From assembly GCF_000219625.1 (NCBI RefSeq), contig NC_018207.1:682001-746000 (forward strand): a stretch of 64,000 nt of DNA, written 5' to 3'. Both the position numbers and the translations under genes were made by a program. The notes under the pieces were generated by a model. That model worked only from the letters and a program-made list of their open reading frames with translations, was not told where the DNA came from and did not search any database. Below are positions 32,601 through 44,310 of this stretch, piece after piece (the stretch's first letter is position 1; every line of letters starts with the position of its first letter). This DNA is from Zymoseptoria tritici IPO323. Taxonomy: Eukaryota; Ascomycota; Dothideomycetes; Mycosphaerellales; Mycosphaerellaceae.

Positions 32601-34704
32601 GTTCGCGAGCATGAGGCGATAGTCCGAAACATCATGCTCATCGTAAGCGTGGTAATGAAGGCCAGGAAGATGAAAAAGAAGAAAGCGCCGGGTTCTCGTC
32701 GAAGGTTGACCATAAAGTAGAGTACGGTGTTGAAGATGATGCAATTGCTAATCTTGTAAGGGAGGTCCATGATCATCGATGCCACTGCCTCCGCGGATGG
32801 ATGGTACAGCGCATAGCGTTCATGCTTCTCAACGATGGGTCGTTGATGGTATAGGGTGAGAATCTCGAGAGAGCTTCCAAACGCGTTCATCATGGTCTGA
32901 AGTGTATCGAGTTAGCTAAGGTCCAGACAATGAGGATTTGACGCAGGGTAAGACCTGCTGGCGTCCCGCGGAACAGTCTCGGGAACCTGCAGGCCTTATA
33001 CACTTTAGTACTTACCCCGAAGAAAATGACGGCGCCACGCTGGTAGAAGGAAGCTGTGGTGAGCTTGAGGTTGTAGAAGAGGGTTCCGACAATGAGAGCG
33101 AGGATCGAGTTCATAAAGAGGGAGGTGTAGAGCAGCTCAGGATCGGCGCACAGTCGTCGATATCCACGCCACAGGCAGACTTGGCACTGTTGCAGGTAGG
33201 AGATGGTATATGGCGACTTGAACCGGTGTGACTTCGCCTTTTGAGCTTTGCGACTGTCGACGAATTGTTGGTACGCTTCTCCTTTGAATGGGAACCGTCG
33301 TTCGTAGTCTTCGATGTCTTGGATGAGTTTTTGGCGAGTCGGACTGGCCTTCCAGGCGGCAGCGAACTCGTCCGGTGAGCGCGGCACTTTGTCTTCCCAT
33401 CCAGGCTTGACGACACGCTCAACGGCGGATGTCATGGAGGTCAGGAAGTCGGGCGTTGTTTGTCTGTCGGGACACTGAAATCCCAGATCTTCAAAGTACG
33501 TCTTGCCCGCGTGAATGTTACCGAAGTAGATTTGTCGGCCCTCGTAGAGCACAATCACTTTGTCGAATTGCTCATATGCAGCTCGCGGGGCTTGATAAAT
33601 GGCGACCATGGCCGCAGAACCTCCGAGTTCGCACCCAAGGCGGACTGATTTGCAAAACTCGACAGCATTGGCCGAGTCGAGACCTCTGGTGGAGTTGTCC
33701 CTGTTGAAGTCAGTCCATGTTCGATGCTAGAGGGTTTAACCCGCATACCATGCTTGGAGAGCGGCTCCACTCAGAGACGCCTCGGCGATAGTGACACGCT
33801 TCCGTTCACCCCCACTCACACCTCGGAGGTAGTCATTACCGACTCTGGTGTTGATCGTGTGGGATATGCCGTACATGGCCATCACAACATCGCGCATATG
33901 CTCAGCATATACATTGCGCTCGACATCGCCAGGAATGAATCGTGGAGTGCGAGCGCGAGCAGCAAAGGTGAGAGTCTCGCCCACGGTCAATTGAGGGAAG
34001 TGGATGTCGACTTCGGCGGTGTATATTGCCTCGCCTCGGAACACGCTGTGCATTTCCCCCGCCGGTATGCCTTGGAAGTTCATATAGCTGTTTTTGTCGA
34101 CTTGGAATCCATGGGTCTCGCCCGTCAATGTTTTGAGGAAGGTGGAGCAGCCTGAACCTGGTGGGCCGAGGACCACGAGCATCTCTCCAGATTCAAGCAG
34201 TCCTTCGAAGTCTTGCAGAATGTCGATGCGGCGAGACTTTTCCATTCCAAACAATTTCTTCACGATGCTGATTGAGTCCAGCCAGATGTTGCCGACATCC
34301 TTCTGGTAGTCCGTGGCCAAACCGAATCCATGAGCGCTGAGGTTGCGGAATGCCACACCGCCTGTGCGCATGGGAGTTCTGCCATCCTGCTTGGAGAACT
34401 TCAGCATGCTCTTGACCCATGTCCTGGCTTTGAAGTTGGGTGAGAGCGGGTCGAGCTCGGTGCCCTTGGCAGCTTCGAGGGGATTCGAAGGAATCTCATT
34501 CCAACCTGAGATCTCGCTGAATCTTCTTGCAAGGCAGTTGACTTCTTTGTTCCGCTCGTTGATGGAGGTGCTGCTGGGAGACGAGACATCACCGGGAGAT
34601 TCATTCTTTTCCTTCATCAAAGTATCGTTGGATGGGCTGTGACGATTCGATTTCTCATCGCCAAAGTCGTCGATCTTGCTTTCGGAGGCCATTCTTGCTG
34701 TCAT
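29638..34704 (-). CDS. Full-size PDR-type (ABC-G) ABC transporter
   Basis: Eight exons (33749..34704, 33016..33700, 32551..32896, 32421..32428, 32322..32357, 31660..32212, 30552..31604, 29638..30500) give exactly 1499 residues, the usual PDR length. Two NBD-TMD halves are present. NBD1 has GPPGSGCST (degenerate Walker A of PDR half 1) and the signature [16 protein letters not shown]2 has [27 protein letters not shown] and [14 protein letters not shown]. Each half is followed by a six-helix membrane domain; the second has a Cys-containing loop before the last helix. One exon is only 8 nt, flanked by GT-AG introns, and is needed to rebuild LLIFTGFAIP. Family role: ATP-driven export of drugs, plant defence compounds or own metabolites at the plasma membrane. 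It is the only intact exporter of this kind in the window. Confidence 0.93.
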
Positions 34705-36440
34705 CCGATCGCTGCAGTGGTTAGTTTTATTCTGAGTCGGTCAAGTCCATGTCAAGCGTTTGGAGAAGTAAAGTCAAGTAGTGACTTCGCAGAAGATGAG
34801 GAAACAGATATAAAGGAAACATTGCCATGGGCGTCCCTTCGTAAAACGGACGCGGATGGTCCGTATGTTGCCATTGTCCGCTCGTATGGTATCCGAGGAG
34901 CTTCGTCGTTGCATAAGGTCGGTTATCGGTTGTGAGCATATCCGTTCCTATGCAATTTACCAGGGTGACCTCGTTAGATCTTTCGGCAAAGGTTTGACAG
35001 GCGTTCGTGTTTCCACGAGGTGGCCAGCCGTACCCTCTGGCGATAGATTACTACAGCGTTCCAAGCTTAATGAATGAATTAATGCGATCATTTTTCTTTC
35101 AGCGGCTGGAAAGCCACGTGGGTAAAGATCAGTATTCCGCGTCGTGTGACATACGAATGACCCTAGTCGTTGAAGGTTTTCCAAAGCACTGTCCATCAGC
35201 TGTACGGACTCGGACCATTCGGCTTCTCCGCTTCCGCTTTGTATCCTTGCAGGCATGCAGGTGATGACATATGCTAATGCAAGCTTGCTGGAAGATCTCT
35301 CGGAATCATTTCAATGCGGCGGAGACCACGGAATGGGTTATGGCTATAACGGAATGACGCAAGTGCAGGCATCGCATCTGTCCGTCCGTCAATCTCGTTC
35401 AGTTCTATCGGTCAATCAACTTCCCACGGAGCTTGTGTGTGAGGCTCAGAACCATATCGACTAAACTCCTGCCGCGAGCATGGAGAATTGCAAGACCGCG
35501 ATGCGTCTGCTTCTGCCGCAAGCAATCCGCTTATGATCTTGAGCATGAATCGAGCTCTCCTGCAAGCAGCTCGTTTCTGATCTTGAGCTTTTCGCAATGG
35601 CCGAAACCAATGGCAATGCAAGGTCCACGATATCGACCCGGGGCTCCATCATTAACGCATATCTTCGTACGTGCCGAAGCGTATTGTGAATACACAAGCC
35701 TATCCATTGGCTTCAATTCGTCCATTAGGACCGGCGGCGGCCGCTATCAGGTCCGCCCATGCGTACGCCGCGTGGCACAGTACTTGGCTCGTTTGGACGT
35801 CGAATTCGCTTCGCGGATGTTGAGGATCCTTGGAGAAGCAGAGAGCCCGTCCTGCGCGTGGTGACCTTGGCATCTGGCAGAGACGCCGGGAAAAATGCGC
35901 CAGGCCGAGGAAACCCGGCCTACCGCGTATACTTGATATGGTCGAACCCGCAAGAGAAGACGATGGTCGACCTGAAGTCCAGGAGCGCAAGAGCACTTGC
36001 CGTGGTTGATCTTCCCGCTCATGACTATGATCGTCAGATAGTCGCCAACTTGCGCGATCAACGCGCGATCAATGTCCTCTTCCAGCAGCTTAGCCGTGAA
36101 CGAACCTCCCGTGAGCCGCTCGGCATGGTGCATATTCCACTCAGAAGCCCGTCGTTTCACCGTGGAACGTGTCTCATGCGGAAGACCTAGACAGACAACA
36201 TGACGTGGAAGAGCAACAGGTCATACTTGTGCCCTCCATCATCACCTGACCTTCCAAACAGAAGATATAAGGTCCTTCGCACCTCCCTTCCGCAGTAACT
36301 ACCTGTTCTCAACACCGAGAATCCACCAGCCACGACCAACACCAAGCAACAACCTACACCAGCGCTGCTTCATCCGGCGAGGACAATAACAACATCCACC
36401 TACGGAACACAACAACCACCACTCAGCCAACACAAACAAG
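34705..36440. other. Intergenic, 1.7 kb
   Basis: ORFs of up to 143 codons overlap on both strands near 35433-36190 but show no family and no preferred frame. Probably the promoter region of the ABC transporter and of the small secreted protein gene. An AGATATAAGG box near 36261 precedes the latter. Confidence 0.4.
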
Positions 36441-36677
36441 ATGAAGATCTCCACAATCCTGGCTTCGGCCCTCTTCGCTCTCTGCGCTTCCGCCCAACAA
36501 TACAAGTGGAGGGACGGCTGCTTCGAGACCTGCACTAGTTACCCGGGTTCTCAGGAATGCATAAGTGTGCGTATTGTGTCCATCTTGCAATCGTGGCAGC
36601 AGAGCTGACTCTTTGCACAGTGCGGCCCGCCGCCCGCGAAAATGCGATTCCGTCGCGGCAGCAACATGCTGGGGTGA
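36441..36677 (+). CDS. Very small secreted protein, 4 cysteines
   Basis: Exons 36441..36566 and 36621..36677 give 60 residues. The 54-nt intron uses donor GTGCGT and acceptor CACAG with a GCTGAC branch site. Residues 1-18 are a signal peptide ending in SAQQ. The mature part has four cysteines in the order GCFETC and ECISC, then a basic RFRR stretch and a short tail. A possible Kex2-like cut after RFRR would release the last six residues. No family recognised. A 70-bp tandem repeat begins about 50 bp after the stop codon, likely in the 3' untranslated region. Confidence 0.6.
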
Positions 36678-36725
36678 AGGTCTAGCTGTGACCTTCGATC
36701 ACAAGTCGGAAGGATTGAAAAAAGG

Positions 36726-36996
36726 ACTTCAACGTTGTATGGTTTTTCCGGACTTCTGGTCTCGCTCTGTTGTTTTGTGCCGCAGGAAGGACTTCAAGGT
36801 CGTATTGGGTTTTGCTGACTCCTGGTCTTTGTTTGAATTTTGTGCTGGAGGGAGGGACTTCAACTTCAGGTCGCATCAATGTCCGCGGACTACTGGTCTC
36901 GCTCTGTCATCTTGTGCCGGAAAGGAGGGCTTCAACATCGTGCTGGCTTCGCGCACTCCAGTTCTCGTTCTATTGTTTTGTACTTCAGGTTAATCT
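36726..36996. repeat. Tandem repeat, four diverged ~65-71 bp copies
   Basis: Copies begin at GGACTTCAA near 36726, 36790 and 36855, with a fourth, GGCTTCAAC, near 36927. Each contains a version of TGGTCTCGCTCTGTTGTTTTG followed by TGCCGGA-like sequence; the second and fourth copies are the most diverged. One frame is open through the array, but the repeat period is not a constant multiple of three, so it is more likely non-coding. Confidence 0.7.
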
Positions 36997-37420
36997 CTCT
37001 CCATCAAATCTGTGACATTGTGCATCAGTCCACGCCGAGTGTTCCTTGCTGTCGCCATGAGGTTTCATTGTCTCTGGTGAGAGGTCCGCTTGCGGCACAT
37101 GCAAGGACGCGAGAGCATAGGATCAAAGCCAGGCAGGTGTGAGATAGATGGAGGTTGATCGAGCATGCAGAGTGAATCTCCACCTTCATATCGATGTCAT
37201 ATGAAGATGTAACGTTGTTGGTAATCAACTGAGGAGGCGACTTCTTCCACCCCACACCACTTGCCAGCGCTCCACATCACGAGGCCGGACTTCATTCGTC
37301 ATCTGTCCAACCTCCTCCATTCCCTAACAACCGACATCTCGCTATTCCACGCCTACGACCACCAGTCCACCGATCGCCTCGACCGTGCCAGTAATATCAT
37401 ATCACAAATCCGAAAATCGC
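36997..37420. other. Intergenic, promoter and leader of Tcp11-like gene
   Basis: No gene seen. The open frame of the next gene extends 36 bases upstream but without an ATG. Confidence 0.5.
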
Positions 37421-40345
37421 ATGAGCGAAACCGACAACATGTCGCAATCCGGCGACAACTCTCCGCAACAACAATACAGCGATCCAGCCTGGGACATGCA
37501 GCACCAGTCACACGAGCAGACCGACGAAGACGACCAAACGATATACGGTCCACCCGCACACATCGCCGCTCGCTTTTACCGCAATCAGCTCAATCGTCGC
37601 AAATCGTCCGCCGCCTCATCGAGGCGCAACTCGCTATCCTCCGCTCACTCTCACACTTCCAGCCGATCGCAGCGTCGCAGTTCCGCAGGATGTCAAAGCA
37701 CATATGTCGCTCAGCACCTTCGCCGAGCTTCAATCATTGAGTCCCGCAAGGCTCGTCTGGCGGATCGAGCGGCGCATGCAGAGCAGGTGCGATTGCGTGC
37801 CGCGCTGGTGAAAGCGACACCTCGAGGCAGCACTTCAAATACTGAGGAGCGCGCGCTCGCTGCTCAGGTCGCGAAAGAGAAGTATCTTGCGAAAGTCGCG
37901 GCGACATGTGCGGAGGAAGTGGCGCGGGCGAAGAGGATCGCGGAGGAAGTGAAGGAGCGCAAGCAGGCGGAGGAGGCGCGAGTTCGTCTGGAGATGGAAG
38001 AGCGGCATGCGGAGGCTGAGAAGAGACGGGCGGAATATCAGCGCAACCTACAGGCGAGGAGAGCACGAAGGGCGGATAGTGCGGAGAAGAAGCTGGCTAT
38101 TTTGGAAGAGGTGTTGGACGTAGAAGAGGAGGTTGTATTGGACGAGAAACCGGAGGATCCCGCGTTTGCGCAAGACGCTGCTGCTAGGCGCGTGCAGAAG
38201 GCTTGGAGGCTGTATCAGCGTAAGCTGCCAGTACTGGCGTTCAGGAAGTTGGATATAACGGCACAGCGAGCCTTGACCACGAGCTTTGAAGACCTGACGG
38301 CACTTGTGGCAGATGCTGAAGTGATCTCGAACACTACGGCTGTCCTTACACACATCGGATTACAAGATACCCACGACAGCAATGCTGCACTCAACACAAG
38401 GACATTTCTTAGCGCCTACCTCATTGTGGGCCACCCAGTTGCGGTACTCATGAACAAGAATGGCGCACAGGAGCAGGACCTCATCAGCAAGGCATCGGAG
38501 CTCGTCAGCCTCTTCGAGTCCTCCATCTCACGTCTGGACAACTGGAACAATTTCACACCCAATCCGATGCAGCTCGAGACTCTTTCGCAGTCTTACACTG
38601 CTTATACCTCAGCTTTCGCAGCATGGCGACTTCAAGACTCGAGCGTATTGATCGAAGGTATGGTCGCATCCTTCGTCGAACTTGATGCGATCTGGCAGAC
38701 GGTGAAAGATGACGATCGTGGTGAGGTGGCCGGCGAGTACAAGCAGGGCATCCGTGACAACCAGGTCATGCTTTTGAGCAGAATCAGGAAGCTGGCCGGA
38801 CCAGATCGTGCCGACTTCCTCATCAAGAAGGCGATTCGTGAAAGTCGGCGTAGACGCCCTAAGAGGCGTCCCGCGGCGGAGATTCGGCCGAGAGGTGTTG
38901 AAGTCATCGCGCCGGAAGCTGGTCCGTCTGTCGAGGCGGCTGTCGAGGAGGCGGGCCTTCCGATGACACCCATTGGCTCGGGCGAGATCACCAAACTGTT
39001 CACTGCTATGCCGAGCAACCGCATCTTGACCCACGAGCTCGCGATCAATAAGGATTACAAGTTGGAAGATCGCAATAGTGAGGTTCGCGACCACTTGTAT
39101 CGCAGCATTTGCGAGAGCATGAAGGCGGGTTTCGAAGCTGGGAACGGAGCACTCTGGACAGTTTCCACTGCCGAGAATGTTCGCGATAAGCTGCTACGCA
39201 TGCTCAAGCCCGGCAACAGCATGTACAAGATGATCTCGGAAGCGCTGGATCTGGACAACATTCACCGGCAGTGCCAGCAAGGTGTCTTTTCGTATAACGG
39301 GTTCTTTAACTTCATGGCAAATGTCTTGCCCAAGCTCTGCGCGCCCTTCAGGGATCAAGAAGTCAAGACGTGGACAGAGGAGCTCCGCAATGATGAGAGT
39401 GGAGATGAACTAGGCGCCATGATCGAGAAGTTGTTTAAGCTCCTCCGCATGGTCGACGTGCTCAGTCTAGACTACAGCAACTTCATGATCATGAACGCCG
39501 CACCCACTCTTATTCAAGAATCCGCCGGCTACGAACAACGCATGTTCGCTCGCGACCTCGAAGCGGGCGTCATTTCCCTCGACCAAACTCAGCGCTGGTG
39601 GCATCAAGCCCGGTCAGCTCTCACCTCTGAAGCCGACCGCCGCGACCCCGAGGGCGTCCGGCACCCCTCCGATCGCCCTTCTCCTAACAAAATCTACACG
39701 CACGCCCTCATCGAAACAGCCATCAGCCAAAGCGAGCTCGATGCCATCCCGTTCCCGGAGACTCTCACACTCGACGTCGACCGTCTGCGGAAAGTCCGCA
39801 TCAATGCCATCCGCATCGCCGTTGTGGGCGCAATCCTTCTCACGACCAAGAATCTCCTCAAACGAGATGTCCGCAGCCAGTGGAAGAGCGAAGCTGCTCG
39901 CTTGTGGGCACTCCTCGCGACCGAACCCTTCAACACGACCGAAGAACCCACCACCGCGCAGAAAGCCTTCTCCATCCTCGAGACGGCTCATAACATGCCT
40001 GCTCCGACCAAGTCCGCCGTGCTAAACACCATTACTCGATTCTTCTCTCAGGCTGCCGAGGCCACGTCCTCCACCAATTCGGGTAGCAGCGTCCGCTTCA
40101 CCGATCCGGTGCTGAAAGTCCTCTTCCAACGGCTCAAGTCCCACGTCTCAGCAAGACTAGACGCGCAGACGTCCGCGGAGAAAGTCCGAGCGGCGAGTTC
40201 GGCAAGTGAGAAGTTGGCGGCCAGTGGAATGGCGGAATTTACGGAGAAGGTGGCGGGGATCGTGGAGATTCTGGAGAGGGTGAGGGATGTGGATTGGAGG
40301 TCGCATGGGGGGTGGTATGAGGGGATCGCTGCTGCGGTGGAGTAA
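37421..40345 (+). CDS. T-complex 11 (Tcp11/SOK1) family protein
   Basis: Single exon, 974 residues from the first ATG of the frame. The N-terminal 150 residues are Ser/Gln-rich and disordered. Residues about 150-240 form a long Glu/Lys/Arg/Ala coiled coil, followed by an IQ-like AARRVQKAWRLYQRK segment (about 254-268). The C-terminal half carries the Tcp11 domain, including the block around VDVLSLDYSNFMIMNAAPTL and, later, RWWHQARSA. Yeast Sok1 is a multicopy suppressor of PKA deficiency, and mammalian TCP11 acts in cAMP signalling in sperm; a signalling role here is inference. The lack of introns over 3 kb is notable but compatible with the family in this group. Confidence 0.9.
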   Translation: MSETDNMSQSGDNSPQQQYSDPAWDMQHQSHEQTDEDDQTIYGPPAHIAARFYRNQLNRRKSSAASSRRNSLSSAHSHTSSRSQRRSSAGCQSTYVAQHLRRASIIESRKARLADRAAHAEQVRLRAALVKATPRGSTSNTEERALAAQVAKEKYLAKVAATCAEEVARAKRIAEEVKERKQAEEARVRLEMEERHAEAEKRRAEYQRNLQARRARRADSAEKKLAILEEVLDVEEEVVLDEKPEDPAFAQDAAARRVQKAWRLYQRKLPVLAFRKLDITAQRALTTSFEDLTALVADAEVISNTTAVLTHIGLQDTHDSNAALNTRTFLSAYLIVGHPVAVLMNKNGAQEQDLISKASELVSLFESSISRLDNWNNFTPNPMQLETLSQSYTAYTSAFAAWRLQDSSVLIEGMVASFVELDAIWQTVKDDDRGEVAGEYKQGIRDNQVMLLSRIRKLAGPDRADFLIKKAIRESRRRRPKRRPAAEIRPRGVEVIAPEAGPSVEAAVEEAGLPMTPIGSGEITKLFTAMPSNRILTHELAINKDYKLEDRNSEVRDHLYRSICESMKAGFEAGNGALWTVSTAENVRDKLLRMLKPGNSMYKMISEALDLDNIHRQCQQGVFSYNGFFNFMANVLPKLCAPFRDQEVKTWTEELRNDESGDELGAMIEKLFKLLRMVDVLSLDYSNFMIMNAAPTLIQESAGYEQRMFARDLEAGVISLDQTQRWWHQARSALTSEADRRDPEGVRHPSDRPSPNKIYTHALIETAISQSELDAIPFPETLTLDVDRLRKVRINAIRIAVVGAILLTTKNLLKRDVRSQWKSEAARLWALLATEPFNTTEEPTTAQKAFSILETAHNMPAPTKSAVLNTITRFFSQAAEATSSTNSGSSVRFTDPVLKVLFQRLKSHVSARLDAQTSAEKVRAASSASEKLAASGMAEFTEKVAGIVEILERVRDVDWRSHGGWYEGIAAAVE

Positions 40346-40563
40346 AGATAGAGATGGCTCCGGCGGCGGATACGAGGTTTTGTATGATATCGATCTTTTC
40401 TTTGGGATTCCCTGCTGTCGTTTGTAGAGGAGACGGGAAGGAGTGTGGTGATCAAGACATACTGGGACGAATATGATGATTGTGCTTTTGTCTTGACTTC
40501 TCTTTTCTTTATGGAGCCTTTCTGTATGCTTGATCCAATCGCGCGCAACGTTTTCTTTATCCC

Positions 40564-41427
40564 TCATGTCTGTTCGTCCTGTAACTCCACCTCCCGCCGC
40601 GCAGCTTCTAGTCGCTCCTCCACCGCCGCTGACAAGGCATACAACTCCGCCTCACTCAAGTTTTCAATGTCAATGTCGTCCAGGAGATCAATTGTGGCGT
40701 CATTCCCTACTCCGTTCTCTGCTTCGTCGAAATCCAGGTCCACGTCTCCTCCCCTCATCTGCGCAGCAAGCCTATCTTCCTCCTGCTGCGCCTCGTCTTC
40801 TTCCCATAAGTCCCACTGCTCGTCCATCTCTCCTGTCTCATTCGAACTGTCGCCTCCGAATTGCGCGTCGACTCCGTCTTCACTCCCCTCCCACCCCTCT
40901 TCATCCGGACAAGCCCACCTCCCCGGCTGATAAAACATCGGCTGTGATCGATCGAACAAGTGCGCTTCTCGGTAGTCTTCTTCAGCTCTGCGCTCCTCGT
41001 CCTCCGCGAAGCGCACTCTCCTCGATTTCCTCGGATCGGGGTCGCCGCTATCTCTGCGCTTCCGCTTCCCACTTGCGCTCCCTGCAGGATTCGGTAGACT
41101 CGATGCGGCTTCGATTGATTCCAACTCCGCTCTCGCGGCGGGATCGTTGAGGACGGCGAGTTTTGCGGCGATGTATGCTTGCCGGGTTGGAGGCGCGGAG
41201 TCGCGCGGATACTGGGATTCGTCGCTGTCGAGGTAATCGTGGTGCGCGGTTTCGGCGTCGAAGTAGGTTTCGACGAGGAGGAGGGCGTTCATTTGTTTTG
41301 TTGAAGACATGGTGCGTGCTGGGGTGATGGTGGCAGGGCGGGGCGGTGGGAGGTTGCTTTTCGGATTCCGGCGGGAATTGGATGCGACCATGGCTGCAGC
41401 GCGTTGGTTCAACCATTTGGAGGACAT
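40564..41427 (-). CDS. Acidic nuclear-type protein with RVRF motif, hypothetical
   Basis: Single exon, 287 residues, beginning MSSKWLNQRAAAM. Convergent with the Tcp11-like gene, which ends 219 bp away. Residues about 119-140 are a basic stretch (GKRKRRDSGDPDPRKSRR), probably a nuclear localisation signal, running directly into RVRFAEDEE, which fits the RVxF docking motif for protein phosphatase 1. The following 140 residues are highly acidic with DEEGWEGSEDG-type segments and a short C-terminal helix rich in Glu/Ala (about 255-280). I do not recognise a named family. It resembles conserved uncharacterised fungal proteins; the PP1 link is inference from the motif alone. Confidence 0.75.
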   Translation of the reverse strand: MSSKWLNQRAAAMVASNSRRNPKSNLPPPRPATITPARTMSSTKQMNALLLVETYFDAETAHHDYLDSDESQYPRDSAPPTRQAYIAAKLAVLNDPAARAELESIEAASSLPNPAGSASGKRKRRDSGDPDPRKSRRVRFAEDEERRAEEDYREAHLFDRSQPMFYQPGRWACPDEEGWEGSEDGVDAQFGGDSSNETGEMDEQWDLWEEDEAQQEEDRLAAQMRGGDVDLDFDEAENGVGNDATIDLLDDIDIENLSEAELYALSAAVEERLEAARREVELQDEQT

Positions 41428-42153
41428 GTTTTTGCTTTAAGGGATGGGGAGGATGTTTGGGGTGGATGAGATTTCCGGCTGGAGATGTTGCGATTTTGGG
41501 TGAAGGGACTTGAGGGATTGAGTTATGAAAAGTGTTGCGCTGGTCTTAACCGGATGTAGCATAGCAACGGAACAATTCACGTTCTTGAGAAGACGAGGAG
41601 AATTTATTGGAGATGCGCGTGGTTGGGGCGTTGGTTACGTGGAGAGCAGCCAGCGCGGTAGCGGAGTGACGAACATCGTGAGACCTTCTGTCCAACCAGG
41701 AGGTGTTCGAATGTACAATGTTTTCCCTCTCCTCTGTTTCATACGTACTCTCTGGCGTCGCCGGCTGAGCTGTACTTCTGTCCTGGGGCAAAGTAGAGGA
41801 AGCGAAAGTGTACGTGAACGAGATCGGCCTTACCTGCTCGACCCGAGGGCGTCGTATTTTCACCCTTTCGTGGCCTAGTCACATGCCAGCTACCACTTGC
41901 CTCCAGGGTCTGCATCCGATCGCGTGTGATAGTACATCACGTAGGTGAAGTGAAGAAGTGAAGTCCGTTGTCGTCGGAGACTTCCAGCTGCAACCGAAAC
42001 TCTAAACCCTGCAGCCGCCACTTCCATTGTGGGGTTCGATTCAGGGTCCAGCTCTCTCCTGCAATTGCCAGGATCCTCCATGAATCTTCGCAGCTCCACG
42101 ACTCTTTTCACACAGTTCAAACACCACACCCGAGCAGAGTCTTTTCTCCGACA
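41428..42153. other. Intergenic, bidirectional promoter region
   Basis: Lies between the divergently transcribed acidic-protein and desaturase genes. ORFs here overlap on both strands and look random. Confidence 0.5.
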
Positions 42154-43342
42154 ATGCCGGCCACAGTCACTACTGCCACGGTCACCAAGGAGGCGTGCCC
42201 GGCACCGCCCTCGAAAGATTTGGACATCAAGACAGGAGGAAAGGAGGACTTCTTCTGGACATATACCGAAGAACCACACCGGACACGACGACAGGCGATA
42301 ATCAAGGCACACCCTGAGGTTAGTGGCGGCCTCACTATGTCTTGGTCTGATACACTCCGTGCTGAACATATCTCTGCAGGTTTTGAAACTGTGTGGCCCC
42401 GAGCCCTTGACCATCCCCATCGTCTTGGCCGTCGTCGCTCTCCAAATCACCTGCGCCTACCTCCTCCGCAACACACCCGTCCTATCATGGCGCTTCATGC
42501 TCACTGCATATGCCATTGGCGCGACTGCCAATCAAAATTTGTTCCTGGCCATACATGAGATATCACACAACTTGGCGTTCAAGTCGCCCGCGGCGAACAG
42601 ACTCCTTGCGGTGGTCGCGAACCTGCCAATTGGCATTCCATACTATGCGTCTTTCCGACCATATCATTTGACACACCACAAGTCGTTGGGCGTGGATGGA
42701 CTGGACACCGATCTGCCCACCGCATTGGAGGCCTGGTTCCTCGACTCGGTCGGAGGCAAGGCATTCTTTGCGACTTTCCAGATCCTGTTTTACGCCCTCC
42801 GCCCAATGATGGTGTACCAAATCCCAATGACAGGCATCCACGCCTTCAACGTTGCTGTACAGCTGCTCTTCGACTTTGCCATCGTCAAGTCCTTCGGCTG
42901 GCACGCGTTGGGATACTTCATAATGAGCTCCTTCCTCGCCGGCTCGCTCCATCCGTGCGCAGGGCACTTCATCGCCGAGCACTACGTTTTCGGCCAGATG
43001 CAACGAACCAAGGAAGCCGCGGCTGCACCCTCTGCGAAGATGGCTCCTCCACCAGAGACATACTCCTACTACGGCTGCTTGAATCTGCTAACCTACAACG
43101 TCGGCCTTCACAACGAACACCACGACTTTCCCGCGATTCCGTGGTCTCGGCTGTGGAAGCTGAACGAGATTGCGAACGAGTTCTACGCCGACTTACCCTG
43201 CCACCACAGCTGGACGTGGGTGATTTGGCAATTTGTTCTGGATCGCGAGGTCGGCTTGTGGTGCCGAGTCAAGAGAAAGGAAGGAGGGCGGAAAGTAGGA
43301 GATACCAAGTCGCATGCACAAAAGGTGGACATTGTATTATAG
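42154..43342 (+). CDS. Sphingolipid delta-4 desaturase (DES family)
   Basis: Exons 42154..42318 and 42380..43342 give 375 residues; the intron starts GTTAGT and ends GCAG. The N-terminus contains the sphingolipid-desaturase motif DFFWTYTEEPHRTRR. The three histidine boxes are HEISH (114-118), HLTHH (151-155) and HNEHHD in the C-terminal third, with membrane helices between them. The enzyme introduces the trans 4,5 double bond into the dihydroceramide long-chain base in the ER, on the way to glucosylceramide. Length and motif spacing match the family. The C-terminus ends in a basic KRKEGGRK stretch. No sign of decay. Confidence 0.93.
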
Positions 43343-44310
43343 TGGCATTTGGCATTCGGCATTGGGTATGGGATACATGGATATGAAATATACGCACAAT
43401 AGACGGCGACGTTGTATGATCATCACGGGCGTCATAGGCTCGGATTTCTTTCCATGGCCAAACGGTCAGACCTATGGCGACTTCACTTCCTGGTTGGCAT
43501 GGAGAGGAGCGAAACGCAACAACCTGTAAACATTTGGCCCTAAGCATTGACTCATTTGCGGAAGGATCGTGGGTCAAAGCAACGTACCTGAGTCCTCGCA
43601 GGGATAAGCCAGGCCATCATGCGCGACAGACCCTCCTGGCGGAAATTCTGGCGGACATCCCTCCCACTGGTGAGAAACATGTCGAGCACACGAGCATCAA
43701 CCTGGAAAGCGGTCGGTGTCGAGGTTGGTTTGCCGTGCCGTTTGTCTTGAAGGGAGAGGGATGGCCGACGAGTGGCTCTGGCCGATATGAGGGCTTATGA
43801 ACTTGTTGGACGGCGTACATTTCGATGGGATCGATGTTCGGTGGAGTTTCGTGCCCTGCTCCGCGCATGTGCTTCGCAAACCTTTCCTGACTTAACACGG
43901 TCGCGGCGAGTTCGGCCAAGGCATATATAGGCAACGAAGCGGCACAAAGATCAGAGTCCATTGCAGTACCATCGGTCGAACAGACAGAAAGTACATGGAC
44001 AAATTGATCACAACCCTTTCAATGTCTTGAAAGCTTGCTGGGTTGCGTAGACGACTGGTCCAAAGCATGCCGGCTACGTCTAAAGCGGAGCATCTTTCCA
44101 AGTTGCTCATTTTCATCAGTCCGCAGACCACGCTCAATGCCGGTAAGTAGAGCCATGGTAAAGGCATAAAGATAGATCAAGACCGACCAAGGCGTTGTAC
44201 ATGTAGTAAATTGCCGCTAGCCCGCGAGCCGCGCCGGGCCCGCGTCGCCCATTTGCATGTGAATCTTTTGGCATATCATGAGGAGCTACATCTTAGCATG
44301 GCCCGTCGCC
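43343..44310. other. Intergenic
   Basis: A 114-codon minus-strand ORF (43617..43961) starts with ATG but has no family or splice support. Otherwise nothing seen. An in-frame ATG at 44278 could extend the next gene by 11 residues. Confidence 0.4.

Noticed and set aside
36565..36993. 142-codon ORF through the 36.7 kb tandem repeat
   Set aside because: Starts inside the intron of the small secreted gene; the repeat period is irregular and the protein has no family features.
43617..43961. 114-codon minus-strand ORF beginning at an ATG
   Set aside because: No homologue recognised, no introns, and composition resembles intergenic sequence.
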